Of a stretch of 64,000 nucleotides of DNA, positions 17,237-25,145 are shown in pieces. This DNA is from SIG480 sp045636865. Its GTDB lineage: Bacteria; Bacillota; Clostridia; Oscillospirales; JAAYXM01. Below the pieces are notes generated by a model. The model had not been told where the DNA came from, searched no databases, and saw only the letters and a list, made by a program, of their open reading frames with translations. The DNA lies in the NCBI GenBank assembly GCA_045636865.1, contig JAZTYJ010000004.1, forward strand, positions 124,001-188,000, given 5' to 3'. Every line of letters begins with the position of its first letter. The stretch's first letter is position 1. Both the position numbers and the translations under genes were made by a program.

Positions 17237-17890
17237 CTATATCTTTTCAATTATTTCAAGAAGCTCTTTTGCGTCTTTTGCAATATGTGTTGCGCCGGCC
17301 TCTTTTAAGGTGCCTTCGTCGCGGAATCCCCACGAAACCGAGATGCAGGGGATGCCCGAATTGTTCGCCGTTGTGATGTCAACTTCCGAATCGCCTATGT
17401 AAACTGCAGAGTCGACTTCTTCGCCAAGCTTCTCTATTGCATAATGCACCATATCGGGGGCCGGTTTTTTGGGGAGAAAGTCACAGTTTCCGAGTGTAAA
17501 GTCGCAAACGTCGGAAAAGTACTTTTTAAAGAGTCCCTGAACTGCATCGTCGTGCTTGTTTGAGACTATTGCAAGCTTACAGCCCTTTTTCTTCAAGGTG
17601 TAAAGCAGCTCAATCATACCGTCATACGGGGCAGTTTTGTTTGTTTTATTCGTTTCATAATGCGCTTTGAAATCCGCGAGAGTTTTTTCGATTGTCTCGT
17701 CATTTGCGCCGTCGGGAAGCGAGCGAATAATAAGATTTCGCGCACCGTTTCCGACAAACGTTCTGATTTCTTCAAGCGAGCGACAAGGAAATCCGCCTTT
17801 CTTAAGTGCAACATTTACGCTGTCGCGAAGATCATCGAGTGTGTTTAAAATAGTACCATCAAGGTCTAAAATAATTGTTTTTCTGTTCAT
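17237..17890 (-). CDS. gph: Phosphoglycolate phosphatase-like HAD hydrolase
   Basis: This 217-residue HAD-superfamily phosphatase has motif I DLDGT (9-13) with the nucleophile Asp, motif II in AIVSNK, the motif III lysine in the FLPKKPAPD segment, and motif IV GDSEVD. The alpha-helical cap lies between residues 15 and 85. This is the Gph/PpaX-like subfamily. The substrate could be phosphoglycolate or pyrophosphate. It is followed on the minus strand by the terminator near the yibE/F stop. It sits 18 bp downstream of nth and may be co-transcribed with it. Confidence 0.85.
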   Translation of the reverse strand: MNRKTIILDLDGTILNTLDDLRDSVNVALKKGGFPCRSLEEIRTFVGNGARNLIIRSLPDGANDETIEKTLADFKAHYETNKTNKTAPYDGMIELLYTLKKKGCKLAIVSNKHDDAVQGLFKKYFSDVCDFTLGNCDFLPKKPAPDMVHYAIEKLGEEVDSAVYIGDSEVDITTANNSGIPCISVSWGFRDEGTLKEAGATHIAKDAKELLEIIEKI

Positions 17891-17908
17891 AAGTAAGTGA
17901 AGACTCCG

Positions 17909-18541
17909 TTATGGTTTTGAATATGTTTTGCAAAATGCTTTGATTATACACTCTTCGCATTTCGGTTTTGCCGCCGAGCAGACAGCGCGTCCGTGGTGGA
18001 CGAAACGGTGGCAGAGATCGTTCTGTTCATCCGGAGGAACAATCTCCTTCAATTGAAATTCAACGTGCTTCGGGTCTTTTGACGTGCAAAGTCCGAGCCT
18101 GTTTGAAATGCGGATACAATGGGTGTCCGCAACGACGGCGGGTTTTTTGAAGATGTCGCCGAGAATTAAGTTCGCAGTCTTTCTGCCAACACCCGGAAGA
18201 GATAAAAGCTCTTCCATGGTATCGGGGACAACACCGCCAAATTTTTCGATCAGCATATTTGCAGATGCGCGGATATCACGCGCCTTCATTCTGAAAACTC
18301 CGCAGGGATGAACTATCCGCTCAAGATCCTCAATATCGCAATTTGCGATAGATGAAAGCGACGGGTATTTTGCAAAAAGTTCTTTCGTAACAATGTTTAC
18401 GCGCGCGTCAGTGCACTGTGCGGAAAGCCGTGTCGCAAAGAGGAGCTGATACGGTTCTTCGTATGTCAGCGAGCATTCGGCGAGAGGGTATTCCTTCTTA
18501 AGCCCCTCAACGATGCCGCAAACTCTTTCTTTAAGCCTCAT
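17909..18541 (-). CDS. nth: Endonuclease III (DNA glycosylase/AP lyase)
   Basis: This 210-residue base-excision repair enzyme removes oxidised pyrimidines. The helix-hairpin-helix LPGVGRKTAN spans residues 115-124 with the catalytic Lys at 121. The catalytic Asp is in VADTH (139). The C-terminal [4Fe-4S] loop has Cys 188, 195, 198 and 204 in the canonical C-X6-C-X2-C-X5-C spacing. Length and motifs are complete. Confidence 0.97.
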   Translation of the reverse strand: MRLKERVCGIVEGLKKEYPLAECSLTYEEPYQLLFATRLSAQCTDARVNIVTKELFAKYPSLSSIANCDIEDLERIVHPCGVFRMKARDIRASANMLIEKFGGVVPDTMEELLSLPGVGRKTANLILGDIFKKPAVVADTHCIRISNRLGLCTSKDPKHVEFQLKEIVPPDEQNDLCHRFVHHGRAVCSAAKPKCEECIIKAFCKTYSKP

Positions 18542-18551
18542 ATCAATACCT

Positions 18552-18695
18552 TTATTCTTCTTCTGCGGATTCTTCTTTCGGATTGTTCAACTTGTTTTTC
18601 TTGTTTGCAAGAAAATATCCGAATGAAACGAATGCCGCACCTAAAAATGCAAGGAATCCGAAAAATTTAAAAATGAAAGAGAAGAATTTTTTCAT
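18552..18695 (-). CDS. Small single-pass membrane peptide, 47 aa
   Basis: An open frame from ATG 18695 to TAA 18552. It starts MKKFFSFIFKFFGFLAFLGA, a positively charged start and one long hydrophobic helix (about residues 4-30), then a Lys/Asn-rich stretch and an acidic tail ending EESAEEE. A GAGGT site lies about 8 bases before the ATG. The composition fits a real small membrane protein rather than chance. It lies between dCMP deaminase and nth on the same strand with 10-bp gaps, so it is probably in their transcript. Function unknown. Confidence 0.65.
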   Translation of the reverse strand: MKKFFSFIFKFFGFLAFLGAAFVSFGYFLANKKNKLNNPKEESAEEE

Positions 18696-18705
18696 GGTAT
18701 GTACC

Positions 18706-19197
18706 TCAATATCCTTTCACTGAATCGTCGAGTGAGTCATCGTTTTTAACCCAGTCATCTACAAGAGTTATCGTGTATTCTGTCGGAGTGTTGCGGATAA
18801 CAACACGCTCAATGCCCGCATTGATTATAAGGCGTTTGCACATTGCACAGGAGGATGCGTTTTCAACAAGCTCACCCGTCTTCATATCGCGACCGACAAG
18901 ATAGAGAGTTGAACCGAGCATTTCAGAGCGAGGTGCCGCGATGATGGCGTTTGCCTCTGCGTGAACGCTGCGGCAAAGTTCGTAACGCTCGCCACGAGGA
19001 ATTCCGAGTTGCTCGCGGCGGCAGAAGCCGAGGTCCGAGCAGTTGCATCGTCCGCGCGGTGCACCTGTGTATCCTGTTGAGATTATTGAATCGTGGCGGA
19101 CAATTATTGCGCCGAAATTTCTGCGAAGGCATGTGCCGCGTTCAAGCACGGTTTCTGCGATGTCGAGATAGTAGTTGAATTTGTCTGTTCTTTGCAT
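18706..19197 (-). CDS. dCMP deaminase (ComE-type deoxycytidylate deaminase)
   Basis: This 163-residue zinc deaminase would convert dCMP to dUMP for thymidylate synthesis. The zinc and catalytic motif HAEANAI is followed by SSCAMCKRLI with the two Cys ligands. An extra Cys-rich insert (CNCSDLGFCRRE) matches dCMP deaminases with a second structural zinc. I start at ATG 19197, nine bases after AGAGG. The upstream GTG at 19206 is too close to that site. It is the first gene of a likely cluster with the 47-aa peptide and nth. Confidence 0.88.
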   Translation of the reverse strand: MQRTDKFNYYLDIAETVLERGTCLRRNFGAIIVRHDSIISTGYTGAPRGRCNCSDLGFCRREQLGIPRGERYELCRSVHAEANAIIAAPRSEMLGSTLYLVGRDMKTGELVENASSCAMCKRLIINAGIERVVIRNTPTEYTITLVDDWVKNDDSLDDSVKGY

Positions 19198-19211
19198 ATA
19201 AAACACCTCTT

Positions 19212-19877
19212 TTAATTGGTTTTGATTTTTCCGTCTGAAATTTCCATAATGCGTGATGCGCGATTTGCTACTTTCATATCGTGCGTAATCAGAATTATTG
19301 TTGTTCCGCCCAGATGAAGCTCCGACAAGATTGAGAGGATTTCTTCTCCCGATGCCGAGTCGAGATTGCCTGTCGGTTCGTCTGCAAGGATGACGGACGG
19401 CTTTTGCGAAATGGCACGCGCTATTGCAACGCGCTGTTGCTGACCGCCCGAGAGCTCACACGGTCGGTGAGAAATGCGCTCCGAGAGTCCTACCCGACAA
19501 AGTGCATCCTTTGCGATGTCGTGCCTTTTGCCTTCGGGGATTTTTGCATACATCATCGGAAGCTCAACATTTTCAAGCGCCGTCATTTTATCAAGGAGAT
19601 TGAATCCCTGAAAGATGAATCCGATTTTTCTGTTACGGATTTTTGAAAGCTGTGATTTTGAGAGGTTTGAAACATCCCTGTTATCAAGCTTGTATGTTCC
19701 GCTTGTAGGGCGGTCAAGACAACCGAGAATGTTCATAAGTGTGCTCTTTCCCGAGCCTGATGAGCCGACTATTGCAATAAACTCACCTTTTTCTACGCGG
19801 AAGCTGATGTTTTTAAGAGCCGAAACCTCAACTGACGCCGTTTTATAAATCTTCGAGAGATTTGAAATTTCAATCAA
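19212..19877 (-). CDS. ABC transporter ATP-binding protein (MacB/LolD type), no permease nearby
   Basis: This ATPase of about 221 residues has Walker A GSSGSGKST, Q-loop FQGFNLL, signature LSGGQQQR, Walker B VILADEPTGNLDS and the H-loop ITHD. It belongs to the MacB/LolD/FtsE-like group that serves FtsX-type permeases. I prefer TTG 19877, which gives the usual start (M/L)IEISNLSKIY and has AGGAGA 7 bases before it. The in-frame ATG 19895 overlaps a TATAAT hexamer (19899-19894) and would lie upstream of or at the transcription start. No permease gene is adjacent, so its partner must be elsewhere. Confidence 0.88.
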   Translation of the reverse strand: MIEISNLSKIYKTASVEVSALKNISFRVEKGEFIAIVGSSGSGKSTLMNILGCLDRPTSGTYKLDNRDVSNLSKSQLSKIRNRKIGFIFQGFNLLDKMTALENVELPMMYAKIPEGKRHDIAKDALCRVGLSERISHRPCELSGGQQQRVAIARAISQKPSVILADEPTGNLDSASGEEILSILSELHLGGTTIILITHDMKVANRASRIMEISDGKIKTN

Positions 19878-19933
19878 AACTCTGTCTCCTGTCATTATAT
19901 TATAATGATAGTTTTGCCTCGGGGTGCAAAGAT

Positions 19934-20806
19934 TTATACGTTTGATTTGATGTTCGGTTTAAATCCGAAGCCGAGAACCTCGTGTGTGCTCATAACTATC
20001 ATAAAAGCATCGTTGTCAGCCTCACGGACGAGGTCCTTGAGTGCGCCGATCTGATTCGGGTTTATCGCACACATAAGCATTTTTCTCGGTTGATTTGTGT
20101 ATGCGCCCTCGCCTGTAAGGATGGTTGCACCGTGACCAATCTTTTCAATGACAAGGCGTCCGAGCTCCGGTGCCTTATCGCTTATGATGTACGCAAGCTT
20201 GTCTGTTGTGAAGCCGTAGAGAATACCGTCTGTTGCGATTGATGCGGCATACATTTTGATGATTGCATAAAGAACGCTGTTTACATTTCTGAAGGCAAAA
20301 GCTGAAATAAGAACGATTATCGCATCCGTTATAAGAACGAGCCGACCGATAGACATACCCGTAAACTTCTGCTTTGCAACGATACCTACGATGTCAGAGC
20401 CTGCAGTTGAGCCGCCACGGAGAAAAACGAGACCGAGGCCGAGCCCTGTGCCGAGACCGCCGTAAATCGAGCAGAGGAGAGGATCTGTGGAGAGTGGCGG
20501 AAGCCATTCTGTGAGATACATAACGACGGAGAGGGAAATTGAAGCAAAAATCGTTTTTGCCATAAAGCGACCGCCGATTCTGACCGTTCCGAGAACGAGA
20601 AACGGAATGTTTACAAGCAAGGTGAGAAGACCCATTGAAAGCTTTGGGAAGAAGTAGTTGAAGACCATTGAGATACCCGTTATGCCGCCCATTGCAATCT
20701 GCGTATCTGAATTTTTGATAAAGAGGTTGAATGAGATTGCAAACAGCGCCGCACCTATAAATGATATGACATAGTCGATAATTGTTTTTCTGATGTTTTT
20801 GTTCAT
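19934..20806 (-). CDS. YitT family membrane protein (DUF161 plus DUF2179)
   Basis: This 290-residue protein has five to six hydrophobic helices in the first 190 residues, including the family segments GGITGISMVFNYFF and GGSTAGSDIVG. A soluble C-terminal DUF2179 domain follows (about residues 210-290, with RLVIEKIGHGATILTGEGAY and a final EVLGFGFK). It is a common Firmicute family of unknown transport function, often present in several copies. It is divergent from nagA with 162 bp between the starts, and its own ribosome site is GGGAGA. Confidence 0.9.
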   Translation of the reverse strand: MNKNIRKTIIDYVISFIGAALFAISFNLFIKNSDTQIAMGGITGISMVFNYFFPKLSMGLLTLLVNIPFLVLGTVRIGGRFMAKTIFASISLSVVMYLTEWLPPLSTDPLLCSIYGGLGTGLGLGLVFLRGGSTAGSDIVGIVAKQKFTGMSIGRLVLITDAIIVLISAFAFRNVNSVLYAIIKMYAASIATDGILYGFTTDKLAYIISDKAPELGRLVIEKIGHGATILTGEGAYTNQPRKMLMCAINPNQIGALKDLVREADNDAFMIVMSTHEVLGFGFKPNIKSNV

Positions 20807-20852
20807 TTATATTGTCTCTCCCGTGAAAAAATGTTATAATGTGTAAAGTGGT

Positions 20853-20872
20853 GTTTGCCGGTTGATGCAAAC
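20853..20872. promoter_or_regulatory. Inverted repeat between yitT and nagA (candidate operator)
   Basis: GTTTGC and GCAAAC are separated by 8 bases in the divergent intergenic region, about 6 bp upstream of the nagA -35 box. This could be a binding site for a regulator of nagA, but only one copy is seen. Confidence 0.3.
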
Positions 20873-20877
20873 TTGTA

Positions 20878-20906
20878 TTTACATCGCGATATCCCACTAT
20901 TATACT
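20878..20906 (+). promoter_or_regulatory. Promoter of nagA
   Basis: TTTACA (20878-20883), 17 bp, TATACT (20901-20906), giving a leader of about 55 nt that is AT-rich. Confidence 0.6.
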
Positions 20907-20968
20907 ATAATATTCTTATATTATAATATCACGTTATTCACATTCTTTCAAGATTAAGGAGCAGAAAA

Positions 20969-22105
20969 ATGAAAGTAAAAGTAGAAAAAGCGTATAACAA
21001 CGGTGCAGTGTTGAATGATACCGTAATCGAAATCGAAAACGGAAGATTTTCGGGATTTTCGTCGGGAGAAGATTTTGATCTTGACCTTGGTGCATATAAG
21101 GTCTTTCCCGGTTTTATAGATATGCACACTCACGGCGGATACTCGATAGAGGCAGTTTCGGCATCATTTGATGAGCTTGACACTCTCTCGAAGTATTATG
21201 CGTCGTGCGGCGCGGCAGAGTTCTGCGCGACAACCGTTACGGAGTCGATAGATAATCTTGTCAAGGCAGAAAAAAGGATAGTAAAGCGAATGGCCGCCGG
21301 CACAAGCGGCGCTCACATCGCAGGCATCTATCTTGAGGGGCCGTTCTTGTCGCACGCATTTCGCGGAGCACACGAGGAAAGTCTCTTGAAGACTCCGACA
21401 AAGGAGGATATAAAGCGTCTTATTGATGCAGGCGAAGGAAACTTGCGTGTCGTTTCGATAGCTCCCGAAATTGAGGGTGCGGAAGACGCGATAAAATACC
21501 TTACGGAAAACGGAATAAAGGTCTCACTCGGACATTCGGGCGCGACGGAAGAAGAGGCAAACCGCGGCTTTTCTGCCGGCGGAAGTATTGCGATACATAC
21601 ATATAATGCGATGAAGGGCTTGAATCACAGAGAGCCGGGAATGCTCGGTGCAAGTCTCGCGAGAGACGACGTCTTTGGCGAAATTATATGCGATTTTCTC
21701 CACGTTGCCCCCACACCGATAAAAATCGCCCTTCGCTGCAAGGGAAAGGACAAGATCGTTTTCATAACCGACTCGATTGTTACGGCAGGACTTCCTGACG
21801 GAAACTATATGTCGGGCGCACTTCCCGTCGTCGTAAAGGACGGTGTTGCAAGAGCTGAAAACGGAGCACTTGCAGGCTCATCAATCGCAATAAACCGCGC
21901 TTTTGCAAATGTTGTAAAAACTATCGGAGTGCCGGTTGAGGATGCAATGCTCGGAGTTACGAAGAATCCGGCAGAGGCACTCGGTCTTTATGACGAAATC
22001 GGTTCAATTGAGAAGGGGAAACGCGCGCACCTTACCGTGCTTGATGATAATTTCAATGTCGTTATGACAATCGTAGACGGAAAGGTTGTTTATAAAAACG
22101 TATAA
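20969..22105 (+). CDS. nagA: N-acetylglucosamine-6-phosphate deacetylase
   Basis: This 378-residue amidohydrolase converts GlcNAc-6-P to glucosamine-6-P in amino-sugar and cell-wall recycling. Visible are the metal motif HTHGG (53-57), YLEGPFL, GHSGAT, HTYNAMKGLNHREPG and the catalytic Asp in ITDSI. AAGGAG precedes the ATG. nagB is not adjacent, which is common. The stop is followed closely by the promoter of the mgtE leader and no strong terminator is visible. Confidence 0.95.
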   Translation: MKVKVEKAYNNGAVLNDTVIEIENGRFSGFSSGEDFDLDLGAYKVFPGFIDMHTHGGYSIEAVSASFDELDTLSKYYASCGAAEFCATTVTESIDNLVKAEKRIVKRMAAGTSGAHIAGIYLEGPFLSHAFRGAHEESLLKTPTKEDIKRLIDAGEGNLRVVSIAPEIEGAEDAIKYLTENGIKVSLGHSGATEEEANRGFSAGGSIAIHTYNAMKGLNHREPGMLGASLARDDVFGEIICDFLHVAPTPIKIALRCKGKDKIVFITDSIVTAGLPDGNYMSGALPVVVKDGVARAENGALAGSSIAINRAFANVVKTIGVPVEDAMLGVTKNPAEALGLYDEIGSIEKGKRAHLTVLDDNFNVVMTIVDGKVVYKNV

Positions 22106-22117
22106 GATACTTTTTTG

Positions 22118-22147
22118 TTGACAAAGATATATTTTAAGGAATATAAT
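22118..22147 (+). promoter_or_regulatory. Promoter of the mgtE leader
   Basis: TTGACA (22118-22123), 18 bp, TATAAT (22142-22147). Transcription should begin near 22154, leaving a leader of about 185 nt before mgtE. Confidence 0.7.
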
Positions 22148-22179
22148 ATATAAATGATATTGAAAAAATAAGGCAGGTG

Positions 22180-22255
22180 AGAATAATGGACGCAGGCGGT
22201 AGTAGGAGCACATATGACGGGCGAAGTTTATACGGCGCGAAGCGTCTGTTATTTT
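22180..22255 (+). ncRNA. Leader RNA helix overlapping the uORF (candidate cis-regulator)
   Basis: Bases 22180-22193 can pair with 22242-22255: AATAATGGACGC pairs with GCGTCTGTTATT with only two G-U pairs, plus two weak outer pairs. The helix brings the start and stop of the uORF together. Inside, GCG-GTA (22196-22201) can pair with TAC-gg-CGC (22231-22238). It does not match the M-box magnesium riboswitch or the yybP-ykoY manganese riboswitch as I know them. Confidence 0.45.
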
Positions 22256-22257
22256 AA
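22186..22257 (+). CDS. Leader peptide of mgtE, 23 aa
   Basis: This short frame runs from ATG 22186 to TAA 22257. AGGTGA lies 6 bases before the ATG, a proper ribosome site. The peptide begins MDAGGSRSTYDG, ends GAKRLLF, and has three Arg and one Lys. It lies wholly inside the mgtE leader and overlaps a strong RNA helix. Its position suggests control of the magnesium transporter by translation of the uORF, by analogy with mgtL/mgtP leaders in enterobacteria. It is not rich in proline or acidic residues as MgtL is. I do not know a described homologue. Confidence 0.55.
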   Translation: MDAGGSRSTYDGRSLYGAKRLLF

Positions 22258-22300
22258 CTTGCGATAGATTTCTTCGCAGGTCTTTGCCCCTTTTTGTGTG

Positions 22301-22334
22301 CCTTTGCTTCCTAAAAACAATAAAGGAGGAAAGG
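22301..22334 (+). promoter_or_regulatory. mgtE: Hairpin burying the mgtE ribosome site
   Basis: CCTTTGCTTCC (22301-22311) can pair with GGAGGAAAGG (22325-22334), ten pairs with one bulged G, around a 13-base AT-rich loop. This covers the mgtE Shine-Dalgarno. TGCCTT (22299-22304), part of the same strand, could instead pair with AAGGCA (22170-22175) just before the uORF, giving two exclusive folds. Confidence 0.45.
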
Positions 22335-22338
22335 AATT

Positions 22339-23688
22339 ATGGGAGAGACAACTGCTGCATTTGAAAAATCAATACTCACTCTTCTCGAGGAGAGAAAGTT
22401 CTCTACCTTGAGAGATGTTCTCAACACGATTGCTCCGGCGGATATTGCAATCATTCTTGATGAGATTCCGAGAGACCGTATGCCACTTGTTTTCAGGCTT
22501 CTTTCAAAGGAGCTTGCCGCAGAAACCTTTGTTGAGATGGACACGGACCTCCAGGAGATGCTCATAAAGGGCTTTTCCGACAGCGAGCTTAAAGAGGTTG
22601 TTGACGAGCTTTATGTTGACGATGCCGTTGACATTGTCGAAGAGATGCCGGCGAACGTCGTTCGTCGAATTCTTCGTCAGGCAGATCCGGATATGAGAAA
22701 GATGATTAATGAAATCCTCAAGTATCCCGACGATTCTGCAGGAAGCATCATGACGACGGAGTACGTCAACTTCAGACCTGACCTCACGGTTTCTGAAGCT
22801 ATAAAAAACCTCAGACGCTCGGGTGTTGACAAAGAAACAATTTATACATGTTACGTTACCGAAAAAGACAGAAAGCTTATCGGTATTGTTACTGTGCGTC
22901 GCATTCTTATGGCGGATGACGATGCCGAGATACGCGACATCATGGAAGAAAATGTCATCAGCGTAAACACTATGGACGACAGGGAAGACGTTGCAAATCA
23001 GTTTGCAAAGTACGGTCTGCTTGCTCTTCCGGTCGTTGACCGCGAAGACCGTCTTGTAGGTATCGTTACAATCGACGATGCTATCGAAGTTATCCGTGAA
23101 GAGGCGACGGAGGATATCGAGAAGATGGCTGCTATCACGCCGTCGGATAAGCCGTATCTCAAAACAAGTGCATTTGAGCTGTGGCTTGCAAGAATTCCGT
23201 GGCTTTTGCTTCTTATGCTTTCGTCGACGTTTACGGAGCATATCATAACTCACTTTGAGTCGGCTCTTCTCACAACGGGGATTTTAGCCGCATACATCCC
23301 GATGCTTATGGGTACGGGCGGTAACTCCGGCAGTCAGTCATCTGTTGCGCTTATCAGAAGCCTCTCGCTTGATGAAGTTGAGTTTTCTGATATTTTCAGA
23401 GTGCAATGGAAGGAAATTCGCGTTGCACTTCTCTGTGGTATAACGCTTGCGGCGGCGAATTTCCTAAAGCTTATGTTCCTTGACGCGGTGGGACTTCCGA
23501 TTGCGCTTGTTGTATCAATCGCGCTTGCACTTACTGTCTTGTGTGCAAAGTTTGTAGGTTGTTCACTTCCGATTTTGTCAAAGAAATTCGGGCTTGACCC
23601 TGCAGTTATGGCGAGCCCGTTTATCACGACAATTGTTGACTCTTTATCTCTTCTTATTTATTTCTACATTGCATCATTGGTACTTTAA
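22339..23688 (+). CDS. mgtE: Magnesium transporter MgtE
   Basis: This 449-residue Mg2+ channel/transporter has an N-terminal superhelical MgtE_N domain (about residues 20-125), two CBS domains (about 130-255, with TCYVTEKDRKLIGIVTVRRI and ALPVVDREDRLVGIVTIDDA) that sense cytosolic Mg2+ and gate the pore, and five C-terminal transmembrane helices. The pore motif PMLMGTGGNSGSQSS is present. The ribosome site AAAGGAGGAAAGG is very strong but can be buried in a hairpin. An upstream uORF lies in the same leader. A terminator follows. Confidence 0.97.
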   Translation: MGETTAAFEKSILTLLEERKFSTLRDVLNTIAPADIAIILDEIPRDRMPLVFRLLSKELAAETFVEMDTDLQEMLIKGFSDSELKEVVDELYVDDAVDIVEEMPANVVRRILRQADPDMRKMINEILKYPDDSAGSIMTTEYVNFRPDLTVSEAIKNLRRSGVDKETIYTCYVTEKDRKLIGIVTVRRILMADDDAEIRDIMEENVISVNTMDDREDVANQFAKYGLLALPVVDREDRLVGIVTIDDAIEVIREEATEDIEKMAAITPSDKPYLKTSAFELWLARIPWLLLLMLSSTFTEHIITHFESALLTTGILAAYIPMLMGTGGNSGSQSSVALIRSLSLDEVEFSDIFRVQWKEIRVALLCGITLAAANFLKLMFLDAVGLPIALVVSIALALTVLCAKFVGCSLPILSKKFGLDPAVMASPFITTIVDSLSLLIYFYIASLVL

Positions 23689-23689
23689 A

Positions 23690-23728
23690 AAGAGGACAGG
23701 AAAAAATATCCTGTCTTCTTGTTTTTTC
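23690..23728 (+). terminator. Terminator after mgtE
   Basis: AAGAGGACAGGA pairs perfectly with the TCCTGTCTTCTT arm around a 7-base A-rich loop, then TTGTTTTTT. Confidence 0.9.
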
Positions 23729-23747
23729 AAAAGAATCATGCTATAAT
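23719..23747 (+). promoter_or_regulatory. Promoter of the SLC13-type permease gene
   Basis: TTGTTT (23719-23724), 17 bp, TATAAT (23742-23747). The -35 overlaps the U tract of the mgtE terminator. Confidence 0.5.
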
Positions 23748-23777
23748 CTTATTCGATTAAAAATTTGGAGGTTTGTT

Positions 23778-25097
23778 ATGATTCCTGCACTTATTATTTT
23801 TATCATTATGTATGTGCTTATGCTTACACTGCAGCAAATCAGACCGTACATAGCACTTGGTGGAGCGGTTGTGTTTATTGCTCTTGGATTGTTCGGTGTC
23901 TATGATTTCTCGTTCCTTCAGGCGCTCGGAGCGGTAGACTACAATGTTCTTCTCATGATAGCGGGAACAATGGGAATCGTAACACTCTTTATCGACAGTA
24001 AAATGCCGGCGCGCCTTTCGGAAATCCTTATAACAAAGGTGCCGAATGCGATGTGGGCAATTGCAATACTTTCGCTTTTTGCGGGTATAATTTCTGCATT
24101 TGTTGATAACGTTGCAACAGTTCTTATGGTTGCACCCGTTGGTCTTGCTATTGCAAAAAAGCTCAATTTCTCACCTGTTCCGATGATAATTTCAATTGCT
24201 GTTTCATCAAACCTTCAAGGTGCGGCAACGCTCGTTGGTGATACGACAAGTATTCTCCTCGGTGGCTTTGCAGATATGAACTTCCTTGAGTTTTTCTGGA
24301 TGGAAGGAAAACCGGGTATATTCTGGGGTGTAGAGCTTGGCGCAATAGTTTCGCTTTTTGTTCTTCTCTTTATTTTCCGCAAGGAAAAGCAGAAAATTTC
24401 AGCAGTTGTCGAAACTGAAGTTACGGATTATTTCCCGTCAGTTCTCATGATTGCTACTGTTGTGTTCCTTATTATTGCTTCGTTTATACCCGAGCCGCAG
24501 AATCCGGTTCTTAAAACGATTTATGATCTTCGTAGCGGACTTATCTGCGTAGCACTTTGCGTAATCGGGGTCATTCGCCACTGCATAAAGTCAAAGTCAG
24601 GCAGGATGGTTGGTCAGGTTTTGCGAGATCTCGATCGCGATACGCTTCTGCTTCTTTTTGGATTATTCATCGTTATCGAAGGAATCAAGAGTGCCGGCGT
24701 AATTGATGCAATAGCAGATCTCTTCTATCTTGTTGCGGGCGATAATTCATTTATGCTTTATACGTTGATAGTCTTTGCATCCGTCATTCTCTCGGCATTT
24801 ATTGACAATATTCCGTATGTTGCAACGATGCTTCCGGTTGTTCAGAGTATTGCACTTTTGATGAATAACGGCGCAGGAGTTGACCCCAACGTATTCTACT
24901 TTGGTCTCCTTACCGGCGCTACACTCGGAGGAAACCTCACTCCGATCGGCGCATCCGCTAACATAACTGCTATCGGAATTTTGCGCAAAAACGGAGAGAC
25001 AGTAAAATCAAGCGACTTCTTCAAAATCGGTATCCCGTTTACACTTGCGGCAGTACTTGCAGGATATGTATATATCTGGCTTGTCTGGGGTGTTTAA
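23778..25097 (+). CDS. SLC13/ArsB/CitMHS-type anion permease
   Basis: This 439-residue protein has about 11-12 transmembrane helices in two halves, each with a re-entrant motif: FVDNVATVLMVAPV in the first and FIDNIPYVATMLPV in the second, followed by GATLGGNLTPIGASANI. This is the ion transporter superfamily fold (ArsB, NhaD, dicarboxylate carriers). The substrate cannot be decided. Anions such as dicarboxylates, sulfate or arsenite, or Na+/H+ exchange, are all possible. TTGGAGG precedes the ATG. It is monocistronic and flanked by two terminators. Confidence 0.85.
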   Translation: MIPALIIFIIMYVLMLTLQQIRPYIALGGAVVFIALGLFGVYDFSFLQALGAVDYNVLLMIAGTMGIVTLFIDSKMPARLSEILITKVPNAMWAIAILSLFAGIISAFVDNVATVLMVAPVGLAIAKKLNFSPVPMIISIAVSSNLQGAATLVGDTTSILLGGFADMNFLEFFWMEGKPGIFWGVELGAIVSLFVLLFIFRKEKQKISAVVETEVTDYFPSVLMIATVVFLIIASFIPEPQNPVLKTIYDLRSGLICVALCVIGVIRHCIKSKSGRMVGQVLRDLDRDTLLLLFGLFIVIEGIKSAGVIDAIADLFYLVAGDNSFMLYTLIVFASVILSAFIDNIPYVATMLPVVQSIALLMNNGAGVDPNVFYFGLLTGATLGGNLTPIGASANITAIGILRKNGETVKSSDFFKIGIPFTLAAVLAGYVYIWLVWGV

Positions 25098-25105
25098 GAA
25101 AAAAT

Positions 25106-25142
25106 AAAATCTCCTGATGCAAAATTGCATCAGGAGATTTTT
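25106..25142. terminator. Bidirectional terminator
   Basis: AAAATCTCCTGATGC and GCATCAGGAGATTTT form a long perfect stem with A and T tracts. It lies between the convergent permease and dpaB genes. Confidence 0.9.
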
Positions 25143-25145
25143 TGT

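Noticed and set aside
22148..22338. M-box or manganese riboswitch in the mgtE leader
   Set aside because: The conserved M-box start (GUUAGGUGAGG with its partner segments) and the yybP-ykoY loops are not present. The region instead reads as a uORF plus hairpins.
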